From: an uncultured Collinsella sp. | GTDB lineage: Bacteria; Actinomycetota; Coriobacteriia; Coriobacteriales; Coriobacteriaceae | NCBI GenBank assembly: GCA_900548815.1 | Contig: URLR01000033.1 | Span: forward strand, 1-22,039 | Length of the DNA stretch: 22,039 nt | Reading direction: 5' to 3' | Shown here: positions 1-9,848 of the stretch, piece by piece | Numbering within the stretch: the stretch's first letter is position 1 | How the letters are laid out: every line of letters starts with the position of its first letter | Notes under the pieces: model-generated | What the model was told of the DNA's origin: nothing | Seen by the model: only the letters and a program-made list of their open reading frames with translations | Databases searched by the model: none | Translations under genes and position numbers: made by a program

Positions 1-54
1 GCCGAGCGCAAAATGGATTCTAAAAAACACCTTGCCAAATAGGAGCGTCAGGAC

Positions 55-97
55 GAAAGAACCCCCGCCGCACGTAGTGCGCAGCGGGGGTTCTTTC
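55..97 (-). terminator. Terminator downstream of nifJ
   Basis: Two perfect 14-base arms (55-68 and 84-97) form a GC-rich stem whose outer end is A-rich on one side and T-rich on the other (GAAAGAACCCCCGC pairs with its complement). A second 5-bp stem (69-73 with 77-81) lies inside. It sits about 50 bases past the nifJ stop codon, so it most simply terminates nifJ. The symmetric T-rich ends mean it could also stop transcription arriving from the left. Confidence 0.75.
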
Positions 98-148
98 ATG
101 TCCGAGGGCGTCCGCGAAGGTCAGCCCTCAGATCCTGCGGTGGGAGAC

Positions 149-3688
<3,540 letters not shown>

Positions 3689-3969
3689 ATACCCCTCTCC
3701 TCTCATATAGGTATACAGGCCCCGGCGATCGCCGGGATGTTGGCGTGATGGGATTTTCGCTGTTGCTTCCAATCATCTGGCAGGCAGGCTCAGCAGCAGG
3801 TACGTGGCGTGGAGAGAAGACATGCCGAGGCGAGGGCCAGCTGATGCGCCCCACAGACCCGACCGCCCGTCTTGCACATGACCGAGCGCCGCAAAGGCCG
3901 CATGCCGGATGCTCCCGGGCACGCCCCGGCGATGGGAAGCGCCCGCAACGGAAATCCGCATGCGGGTTT
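3689..3969 (-). other. Long structured 5' leader of nifJ
   Basis: No convincing gene lies between nifJ and the truncated FHA gene. If transcription starts near the TACAAT box, nifJ has a leader of about 270-280 bases. It is very GC-rich and contains several hairpins: CCCGCA...TGCGGG close to its 5' end, a CGGGGCGTGCCCG stem next to it, and a perfect 16-base palindrome (3722-3737) 34-49 bases before the start codon. I could not match it to a riboswitch class I know. Short open frames across it (for example 3773-3961) look like chance. Confidence 0.4.
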
Positions 3970-3975
3970 ATTGTA
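3970..3975 (-). promoter_or_regulatory. nifJ: Candidate -10 box for nifJ
   Basis: TACAAT on the minus strand is a good match to a vegetative -10 hexamer. No clear -35 lies 16-18 bases upstream; TTGTCG is 21 bases away and TTGACG only 6. A competing -10 (TATATT) lies about 35 bases further upstream. The assignment is tentative. Confidence 0.3.
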
Positions 3976-4014
3976 CCCCGCCGTCAAGTGTAATTTCGAC
4001 AAATATAGGCGGGC

Positions 4015-4028
4015 GGTAAAGGTTTACC
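4015..4028. promoter_or_regulatory. Palindromic operator-like site upstream of nifJ
   Basis: GGTAAAGGTTTACC is a perfect 6-2-6 inverted repeat located beside the candidate nifJ promoter boxes. Its size and position suit a dimeric repressor or activator. I do not recognise the cognate regulator, and no regulator gene is in the window. Confidence 0.3.
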
Positions 4029-4086
4029 TCGAGTGACCATCAAGGGCAAAATTGATCCTTCCGTCACCGAGGGACCAAATGGCAGC

Positions 4087-4147
4087 TGCGGTGAAATAGG
4101 AACTGTTTTTGCCGGCCGTAGCCTTAAACAGCCCCTATTTCACCGCA
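4087..4147. repeat. Long inverted repeat between FHA remnant and nifJ
   Basis: Arms TGCGGTGAAATAGG (4087-4100) and its exact complement (4134-4147) enclose a second matched pair, CTGTTT (4103-4108) and AAACAG (4126-4131), giving about 20 bp of stem with one small internal loop. It begins about 20 bases past the stop codon of the minus-strand FHA gene, so it can act as a terminator. It lacks a T-tract and looks more like a dispersed REP/MITE-type hairpin. Confidence 0.55.
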
Positions 4148-4165
4148 ACTTATTTAGGAGATGAG

Positions 4166-4660
4166 TCAGAGGGCGCCGAGGAGGATGGCGTAGGTTGTGG
4201 ATTCTCCGAGCTTGAGCTCGTCACCGGGGTTGAGCTGGGCGAAGCGGCCGGGCTCGACCTGGGTGCAGACGTTCGTCGCGCCGTTTACCACCACGGTTCC
4301 GCTGGTGGACGACAGGTCCTCAACGTACCAGACATTTTGGTCATCGCACCACACGTGGGCATGGCGAGCCGAAACGTCATCGCCCACATCGGTGATGCCG
4401 CCCTCCCCCGTTGCCAGCGCGCCGATCTCGACGCCTTCCTCACTCGGCTGAATCCAGCGCGGGACGCTCACCGCGTAGCCGTTTTGCACGCGCAGCAGTC
4501 CCAGCGGATGCGCCGGCGCGACCTCGTGCTCGCCCGACTTGGAACCAAGGCGGGCGTGAGAGCAAACGGCATAGGGAACGAATCTTGCGGATGTACTCCT
4601 CGACGTCAGGCAGGTAAGCCCCACGAAGTCACCGGGGAGGCCCAAGCGGCCCGGCACCAC
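4166..4660 (-). CDS. FHA-domain protein, truncated paralog
   Basis: FHA domains bind phosphothreonine peptides. The C-terminal 117 residues of this 164-residue frame match the C-terminus of the full-length FHA protein at 10835-11773 at 101 positions by my count. Shared features include VEIGALATGEG, DVSARHAH and the final LGESTTYAIL. The N-terminal 170 or so residues of the full protein are missing, and what precedes residue 45 here has no counterpart. The start is a GTG with a poor ribosome site, so the frame may not be expressed. The conserved STNGT motif reads STSGT: the Asn that normally contacts the phosphopeptide backbone is Ser. I read this as a decaying duplicate left at the edge of the island. 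Confidence 0.6.
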   Translation of the reverse strand: MVPGRLGLPGDFVGLTCLTSRSTSARFVPYAVCSHARLGSKSGEHEVAPAHPLGLLRVQNGYAVSVPRWIQPSEEGVEIGALATGEGGITDVGDDVSARHAHVWCDDQNVWYVEDLSSTSGTVVVNGATNVCTQVEPGRFAQLNPGDELKLGESTTYAILLGAL

Positions 4661-5088
4661 TTCCAGATTCTGACCAGGGCGAGTCGTTCGCCGGTGGCTG
4701 AAGGCTCGCTCCCACCCAAAAGGGGAGATTCGCGTTGTTCCCCAATCGCTCTCGCATCTTTCATTTTGCTCGAGGTGGGCTATAAAAACTTTCCTGGTGA
4801 TAGGCGGCGATTGGTTTCCTTTCTTTCTAGAGGAGCGCGCCTGTAATCTGTTTTCATCCTAAATCAAGTTGAGATCGGACCTTCCAGAGGCAAGTCGACT
4901 CAAACTGCGAGGCTCCATGTTGGAATAAAGAGCGCTGTCGAAGTGCCAACAACACAAAGCTTGCCAGTCTCAAATAGAACCTTTTGGGAGTCCGATTGGG
5001 CCGCACACCGAATCCCCGCTGGTGGTTTTTTATAGCTGCGTAACAATAAACAAGGTTAGTGCCAGTCCAGCATGAAATTGAGGAACGT
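4661..5088. other. Intergenic region upstream of the maturase
   Basis: Roughly 430 bases without a gene I can support. Composition changes here from GC-rich (up to about 4740) to distinctly AT-richer, marking the left edge of the accessory island. The segment 4573-4660 and just beyond may hold more FHA-gene debris in shifted frames. A run of six T after a weak CACC/GGTG stem (near 5015-5031) might be a terminator. The maturase promoter must lie in this stretch, but no hexamer pair is convincing. Confidence 0.35.
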
Positions 5089-6447
5089 ATGCATTTTTTC
5101 TCAGTAAGTGATCGTCGTTACTGCTTCGATGAGGTCACTCGCAATTGCTTTCAGGTTGACCAAGCATCAGAAGATGCGCTTCGCATATTTGAAGCATCGG
5201 GAAGAACGGTCAACTCGAAGTTGCTAACAAAGTCACTTGCTGCGAAAGGCTACGACCAAACGACCATAGCAGAACTTGAAGACGACATTGATGAGTATCA
5301 ACGATTGTCTGAGCGGACTTTCTTAACAAAAGACACGCCTCGAAAACTTAGATCCATCGAACTCCACGTTTCACATGCATGCAACCTTGGTTGTAGTTAC
5401 TGTTTTGCCGGTAAAGGAGATTATGGAACGTCTCCTCTGCTGATGACAGACGAGATAGCCTTCAAGGCGGTCGACTACCTCGTCGCAAGTTCATCGGAAA
5501 ACGAAACGCTTGCAATCGTCTTTTTTGGTGGGGAACCCATGATTAACGAGCCGCTGATATGGAAAACGGTCGACTATTCAAAAAGAATATACCCCAATAG
5601 AAACTTTACCTATTCTATTACGACCAACGGAACGCTTTTGAATGACACTGCTGTGAATTCTTTCAAGGAGCACGGGTTTTCTGTTCTGATTAGTCTCGAT
5701 GGTACAGGATGCAAGCACGATGCATCGCGCCCGTACAAGACGGGAGGCGGCTCTTTCTCCGATATCGACAAAAACGTTCGTCGTTTTTCCGAGTCGTTCC
5801 CCTTCGGCGCAAGAGCGACCTTAACAAATAATAACTGTAACCTTGTTGAAGACTATCTTCAGTTTAAAGAGATGGGCTTCAGAAGGATTTACTTCTCGCC
5901 CGTGAGCTCATTCGATGAGAATATCAAACTCGACGAACACTCATTAAACAAAATCAGGGCGGGCCTAATAGATTTGGCGGATCAATATCTCAAACAGATT
6001 GATCAAGGGGAAAAGCCCTTGTTTAGAACATTGAAAACTGCAGTTGATTTGATTATGAGCAACAGGATCGCCTTTGTCGGATGCGGGGCTGGCAGGCGTT
6101 TTATTTCCGTGACTCCCGAAGGGGACGTATACCCCTGTCACAGGTTTGTCGGGATGATGCGATTCAAAATGGGCAACATCGTCACCGGAATTGACGAAAC
6201 TAGGTATATTGAAAACTGGAGTCAGGGTGTCGAAAAAAGAATTGACTGTACGGACTGTTGGGCTCGGTCTTTCTGTGGTGGGGGCTGTAGCTGGGAGGCT
6301 GCAGACGAGCACGGCTACTTGCCCAAGAGTCTACACCCTGCATCATGTGAATATAGAAAAATGTGCTACGAGATGGCTTTTGACCTTATTTCCCGCCACT
6401 CATCTTCGCAGGAGAAAAATCAACGAGAAGCTACTGTATCGGAATAA
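5089..6447 (+). CDS. Radical SAM/SPASM maturase for Cys-rich RiPP precursors
   Basis: Predicted to use S-adenosylmethionine and iron-sulfur clusters to form thioether crosslinks on the two peptides encoded downstream. The 452-residue frame starts at ATG 5089, with GAGGAA just upstream; a GTG at 5059 would add ten residues but has a poorer ribosome site. Residues 1-80 resemble a PqqD-like leader-recognition region (inference). The radical SAM motif CNLGCSYC has C98, C102 and C105. FFGGEP and TTNGT follow, as in the family. The SPASM region supplies C332, C350, C387, C390, C396, C400, C420 and C426, enough for two auxiliary 4Fe-4S clusters. Overall form matches the SCIFF/CcpM/PapB-type thioether-forming maturases. 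Codons are AT-richer than in nifJ or dnaX, suggesting acquisition. The exact product chemistry is inferred. Confidence 0.9.
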   Translation: MHFFSVSDRRYCFDEVTRNCFQVDQASEDALRIFEASGRTVNSKLLTKSLAAKGYDQTTIAELEDDIDEYQRLSERTFLTKDTPRKLRSIELHVSHACNLGCSYCFAGKGDYGTSPLLMTDEIAFKAVDYLVASSSENETLAIVFFGGEPMINEPLIWKTVDYSKRIYPNRNFTYSITTNGTLLNDTAVNSFKEHGFSVLISLDGTGCKHDASRPYKTGGGSFSDIDKNVRRFSESFPFGARATLTNNNCNLVEDYLQFKEMGFRRIYFSPVSSFDENIKLDEHSLNKIRAGLIDLADQYLKQIDQGEKPLFRTLKTAVDLIMSNRIAFVGCGAGRRFISVTPEGDVYPCHRFVGMMRFKMGNIVTGIDETRYIENWSQGVEKRIDCTDCWARSFCGGGCSWEAADEHGYLPKSLHPASCEYRKMCYEMAFDLISRHSSSQEKNQREATVSE

Positions 6448-6616
6448 GCGGTTCAGCGCATTGCTGTCACCATTGTGGAGGTGTTCGTTCTTCTGATTAC
6501 CGTCTGCGAAGCTTATTGCTACGTTCGCCGAAACCATTCTAGAAATATGGTGAACTAGACATCTTGGTTTGTTATACACAATATTGAGGTTTTTCTGCAC
6601 TCAAAGGGAGGTAGTC

Positions 6617-6820
6617 GTGAAGCATATTCATCCGATTAATCCAGGAAGTGGCGACGAGGCAGGCGTGAAGCCGATATCTTTTGACTGCCTCTTGGGCATT
6701 ACTGACATCTGTACTGTTTATGATAAAGCAGATGGCTGTGGTGCATACGATTACTGCGACTATGACATGGATGGCGGCAGCATCTGCGTTGTAGATCACT
6801 GTGGCATTGATCAAACGTAG
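6617..6820 (+). CDS. Ranthipeptide-like precursor peptide 1
   Basis: A 67-residue peptide starting at GTG 6617, preceded by an excellent AAAGGGAGG ribosome site. It opens with the leader MKHIHPINPGSGDE and ends in a core with six cysteines at 24, 32, 41, 47, 57 and 62. Acidic residues follow them at short range: C32-TVY-D36, C41-GAY-D45, C57-VV-D60 and C62-GI-D65. Cys-x3-Asp is the unit crosslinked in PapA/freyrasin, so the likely product has Cys-to-Asp thioethers made by the adjacent maturase. It lies 169 bases after the maturase, possibly with its own promoter, and 30 bases before a second precursor with the same first six residues. Confidence 0.85.
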   Translation: MKHIHPINPGSGDEAGVKPISFDCLLGITDICTVYDKADGCGAYDYCDYDMDGGSICVVDHCGIDQT

Positions 6821-6850
6821 TCTCTAATTGGATTAAGGTGAGGAGCTGTT

Positions 6851-7030
6851 ATGAAGCATATCCATCCTGTTGGTTCAAATGAACATCCTCCCGTTGAGCC
6901 TTGTTGTCTTGGAGTTGATATATGCAATTTTTACGACATCGCCGAGTGCCCTGTTGCGGATTGGTGCTATGTCGATAAAGAATCAAGCTGTGTTTTGCCA
7001 GCAGATTGGTGCGATCCAGTTGACGAGTAG
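6851..7030 (+). CDS. Ranthipeptide-like precursor peptide 2
   Basis: A 59-residue peptide from ATG 6851 with GAGGAG at the right distance. It shares MKHIHP with precursor 1 and then diverges. Cysteines are at 18, 19, 25, 33, 39, 47 and 54. Three perfect Cys-x3-Asp units are visible: C19-LGV-D23, C25-NFY-D29 and C33-PVA-D37. Looser pairs follow (C39/D42, C47/D52, C54/D58). No hydrophobic signal peptide and no double-Gly leader cleavage site is seen, which fits export by a transporter lacking a C39 peptidase. The shared leader with a diverged core indicates duplication followed by diversification under one maturase. Confidence 0.85.
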   Translation: MKHIHPVGSNEHPPVEPCCLGVDICNFYDIAECPVADWCYVDKESSCVLPADWCDPVDE

Positions 7031-7109
7031 TTTTTGTGGCTAGGAACTATTTGGTCCAATTCAAAATAAGATGGGGACAAATACCAAAATCTCGTGTCTG
7101 GGAGGAGTT

Positions 7110-7217
7110 ATGCCATTATTGCAAGGTCTCGTTGGATTAACCTTTATACTTGCTTTATATCTGGCACCTTTTTTATTGTTATTCTTCATTATCCGACTCT
7201 TTCTTCGGAAAAAATAG
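7110..7217 (+). CDS. 35-residue single-pass membrane peptide
   Basis: A short frame starting at ATG 7110 with a near-ideal GGGAGGAG ribosome site. The product begins MPLLQGLVGL and is almost entirely hydrophobic up to a positively charged end (RLFLRKK), so one transmembrane helix with a cytoplasmic C-terminus is likely. It follows precursor 2 by 79 bases on the same strand. Position suggests a role with the peptide system, such as self-immunity or assistance to export, but nothing in the sequence proves that. Frame, start and hydrophobicity make it a better candidate than a chance ORF. Confidence 0.6.
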   Translation: MPLLQGLVGLTFILALYLAPFLLLFFIIRLFLRKK

Positions 7218-7285
7218 GAGTATCACGCAAACATTAGCGTAGCTTTCTTCCAATATGAGCCGAGCATTGGCAAGTGGAATAAGAA

Positions 7286-7322
7286 GCCCGACGGTTCGTC
7301 ACATGAAAGTGATCGGACGGGC
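7286..7322 (+). terminator. Imperfect hairpin after the peptide operon
   Basis: GCCCG (7286-7290) pairs with CGGGC (7318-7322), and GTCAC pairs with GTGAT closer to the loop, with mismatches between. CTCTCAATTT follows. It is a weak terminator candidate for the maturase-precursor operon. Confidence 0.35.
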
Positions 7323-7334
7323 CTCTCAATTTAA

Positions 7335-7365
7335 CCCGGGCCGCCACCCATAGCGGCTTTCCGGG
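7335..7365 (+). terminator. GC-rich hairpin after the peptide operon
   Basis: CCCGGGCCGC pairs with GCGGC and CCGGG around an 8-base loop, with a 3-base bulge on the right arm; CGTATTTTC follows. It could be the operon terminator, or an end structure of the decayed insertion sequence next to it. Confidence 0.4.
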
Positions 7366-7420
7366 CGTATTTTCGGTGCAAAGCAATCGTCAGTTTAATC
7401 CTATGCGTCGATACCGCATT

Positions 7421-7546
7421 TCATTTGTTCGGCTCGTATTCTACGGCCTTGTAACCCTCGCACTCTCCGGCAAACGGATTGAACACGAAGGCAGAGATGA
7501 TGTGTGCGTGGACATCGAGGCTGCTGTAGGCAACATACTGGGGCAT
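7421..7546 (-). pseudogene. N-terminal relic of an IS110/IS1111-type transposase
   Basis: The 41-codon frame reads MPQYVAYSSLDVHAHIISAF and continues FVFNPFAGE before a stop. The LDVHA segment with preceding hydrophobic strand and following FNPxxGE is the start of the DEDD RuvC-like domain of IS110-family transposases, where the Asp is the first catalytic acid. Full proteins are about 300-400 residues, so nearly all of the gene is gone; no continuation is visible in other frames on either side. It marks past mobile-element activity inside the island. The family call rests on a short match and is moderately certain. Confidence 0.5.
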
Positions 7547-7809
7547 GGACCCCCGCTGCGCGTGGCATGCGGCCCGGCATATTCATTGCCGTCCAACCCC
7601 GTGTAGTTGCAGCAAAGGGTGGAACCTCAATGCTCAGCTCATGTTGTCCGTGGGACACGAGAATTGTAAGTACACTTTGGTGTGATTCTCACGATGATAC
7701 TGAGCCACCTGGAATAAGATACGTCGCGACAACACTTCGCTTCACCTCTGTCTCGACAAGACAACGTAGACTAAAGTTTCCTTTAGTAAGAGAATGAGAA
7801 CTATATCTG
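7547..7809. other. Intergenic region without supported genes
   Basis: No coding sequence is supported here. The part next to the transposase relic (7547-7620) may be the old insertion-sequence flank. A small hairpin (ACTAAAG 7770-7776 with CTTTAGT 7781-7787) stands alone. Together with the hairpins on either side, this is the spacer between the peptide operon and the convergent transporter. Confidence 0.35.
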
Positions 7810-7881
7810 AAAGCGTTGCGATGGCGTGAAGGCACCGAGTCCGAACCGACTGAATGCTACGTGCATCTGCATCGCTTTTTT
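7810..7881 (+). terminator. Long-stem terminator or small structured RNA
   Basis: AAAGCGTTGCGATG (7810-7823) pairs with CATCTGCATCGCTTT (7864-7878) with one mismatch and one bulge, and TTTTTT ends at 7881. The 40-base interior can fold further (AGTC with GACT). On the plus strand it is a strong Rho-independent terminator shape; on the minus strand, just after the transporter stop, it can terminate that gene too. The large interior is unusual for a plain terminator. Confidence 0.55.
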
Positions 7882-7914
7882 GTTATCTCTGTCAGTTGGG
7901 TAGCACTACACTTG

Positions 7915-9570
7915 TCAGCATTTACCCTGGTACATGCTGCCTAAATCCACTACCCCTTCTACCGCGCCGACCATCTCGTCATCGTGAGAGACAATGATGA
8001 TCAGCTGGCTTTGCTTGTTGCGCTTAACATAGGCCGCAAGCTCGGCGCGGCTTACAGCGTCTAACCCAGTCGTGGGCTCGTCGAGCACCAAAACTGACGA
8101 CTTGCGTGAAAGCGCCGACCATAAGTACACGCGGCGCAACTCACCGCCCGAAAGCGCGGAGCAACGTTTCCCGAGCAACTCCTTCACGCTGTTTTCCAGC
8201 GAAGGTAGGTCATCTACACCCCGATGATAGGGAGAAAAGGGCGTGTCGAAATACTCTAACAGCTCTTTCACCGTTTCGTCCGGCGCGAAGCACGACTGTG
8301 GGCAGCACGATATCTCTCTCGCACGTATGTAATCCAAGTCGCATTCTTCGATTGGCACACCGTTGTATTTTACTTTGCCTTTCGATGAATATAGCCCGAG
8401 CATCAAGTAAAGAAGCGATGTCTTGCCCCTTCCGTTCTCCCCAACTATGCAATATGTACCAGGACCGGAAAACTTGAAAGAAAACCCGCCGAGGACCCCT
8501 CGGACAGATCCGTCTGGAAGGGCAACCGAGAATTCCAAATCAGATACCGAAATGTCATTTATTCCATCAAGTTTCGCCAAATCGGTCCGATTCCACCCCG
8601 ATCTCGCCTTTTCCCTCGTCGCGATAGCCGTCCTATCCCATGATGCTTTGGCGTCCTGATAGGATTTGAACAATGACATCATACTTTTCAAAGTCTTAAA
8701 GAGAACCGCGAAGTATGTACCGATGATAGTGTACTCGCCTATTGACATAGTTCCGTTAATGATTCGTACTCCGGAAACAACAAGTATCACCGCTTGAAAC
8801 AACGCTGCGAAAAGACCATCGAGCGATGTCAGAGAATATGATAGCTTTCCGGAGCGCAAAACTTTGGGAAAATAGCTCTTAAACCCAGCGTCGAGCGCTT
8901 GTTCGCTCTTGCCGTACGAAGATGCCAGTTGAATGTTGAGAATCTGATTAAGCTGCGATGCAATTGCGGCGTAAAAGGCGCTGTCCGCCTCTTTCTTCTC
9001 ATACGTGACCCTATACAAAAGTTTCCTCAACCCAGTAATTACACAGAAATACACGATGAGGAGAATGATGGAAAACACCGCGAGAGTTGAATCAATTGAC
9101 CATATGATAAGCAATACGATGGGAATAGCTACAATGGACAGCGGCGCACTGATGAAATTCGCCAAAACGAAGGATGAGACCACGCTGGAGTCGGAAATAA
9201 TCCGTTGCGTTGTATAGGCTGGATCGATGGTCCGACTCACCAAGTAATCGTCTCTTTCAAAACGCAAGACGGCCTCCCTGAGAAGATCAAAGGAAAGTCT
9301 CGTGCTTATGCGAATGGAAAGTGTTCCTGCAAAATAAGTAAAGAGGGTGGAGAAAACTCCTATTGACGCAACCAGGAGTGCGAAGAGTGCGGCGTCTCTT
9401 TCGCTGCGGTTACCGAGAAGAAAATCTAAAAATTTTCCGTTCACGTATGGCATGGCATAGGAGAGAGCGGTTCCAATCACCGTGATAGCAATGAAGACGA
9501 AAGCCCCTTTTGCTCTGATGAACCTCGAGAGAACGCATCGAATCAAGGAAGGCCCCAATCTACCCGCCAC
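7915..9570 (-). CDS. ABC exporter (fused membrane and ATPase domains)
   Basis: A 551-residue half-transporter expected to dimerise and export a peptide, probably the modified product of the nearby precursors. The N-terminal half has about six hydrophobic helices (residues 20-300). The C-terminal ATPase has Walker A GENGRGKTS with K383, signature LSGGE at 473-477, Walker B ending LDEP with D497/E498, and the H-loop H529. There is no N-terminal C39 peptidase domain, so it would not cleave leaders itself. The start is a GTG at 9570 without a good ribosome site; an in-frame stop a few codons upstream rules out a longer protein, and a TTG a little downstream is possible. It is AT-rich like the maturase and convergent with the peptide operon. 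Lipid or drug export cannot be excluded. Confidence 0.88.
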   Translation of the reverse strand: MAGRLGPSLIRCVLSRFIRAKGAFVFIAITVIGTALSYAMPYVNGKFLDFLLGNRSERDAALFALLVASIGVFSTLFTYFAGTLSIRISTRLSFDLLREAVLRFERDDYLVSRTIDPAYTTQRIISDSSVVSSFVLANFISAPLSIVAIPIVLLIIWSIDSTLAVFSIILLIVYFCVITGLRKLLYRVTYEKKEADSAFYAAIASQLNQILNIQLASSYGKSEQALDAGFKSYFPKVLRSGKLSYSLTSLDGLFAALFQAVILVVSGVRIINGTMSIGEYTIIGTYFAVLFKTLKSMMSLFKSYQDAKASWDRTAIATREKARSGWNRTDLAKLDGINDISVSDLEFSVALPDGSVRGVLGGFSFKFSGPGTYCIVGENGRGKTSLLYLMLGLYSSKGKVKYNGVPIEECDLDYIRAREISCCPQSCFAPDETVKELLEYFDTPFSPYHRGVDDLPSLENSVKELLGKRCSALSGGELRRVYLWSALSRKSSVLVLDEPTTGLDAVSRAELAAYVKRNKQSQLIIIVSHDDEMVGAVEGVVDLGSMYQGKC

Positions 9571-9716
9571 AAAACATCAATCACTGATACCTTACACCTC
9601 AACACAACAGGAGCGAAGATTTGCCAATGAGACTGCTTTAAGATTGCCTTGGGCCAATACGGTCTCAAGCTCTTCCTACAAGAGAGTCGGAATCGGACAT
9701 CTCCTCCGACGAATCT

Positions 9717-9760
9717 GGCAATCGGGCGATTGAAATATCTTTTTCAACCGCCCGATTGCC
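9717..9760. repeat. Strong hairpin between methyltransferase relic and ABC gene
   Basis: Perfect 12-base arms GGCAATCGGGCG (9717-9728) and CGCCCGATTGCC (9749-9760) are extended, after one mismatch, by TTGAAA (9730-9735) with TTTCAA (9742-9747). The loop is 6 bases. No T-tract follows on either strand. It lies about 147 bases before the ABC start and just past the methyltransferase relic, so it may insulate the two or be a dispersed hairpin repeat. Confidence 0.6.
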
Positions 9761-9848
9761 ACAATAGATTGGAGCGTCCGCCCGCAAACGACCTCGTTTT
9801 ACACCCACCAAATCCTTTGCCTTTTGTCGCCTAGACTAGAAAAATCGC

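Noticed and set aside
3773..3961. A 62-codon frame in the nifJ leader, considered as a leader peptide.
   Set aside because: No ribosome site and a composition expected from GC-rich non-coding sequence.
7401..7658. An 85-codon minus-strand frame overlapping the transposase relic.
   Set aside because: It is in a different frame from the IS110-like segment and has no recognisable sequence.
7829..7842. Resemblance of GGCACCGAGTC to the 3' part of a Cas9 tracrRNA.
   Set aside because: The match is about 11 bases, the flanking stem differs, and there are no cas genes or repeat array in the window.
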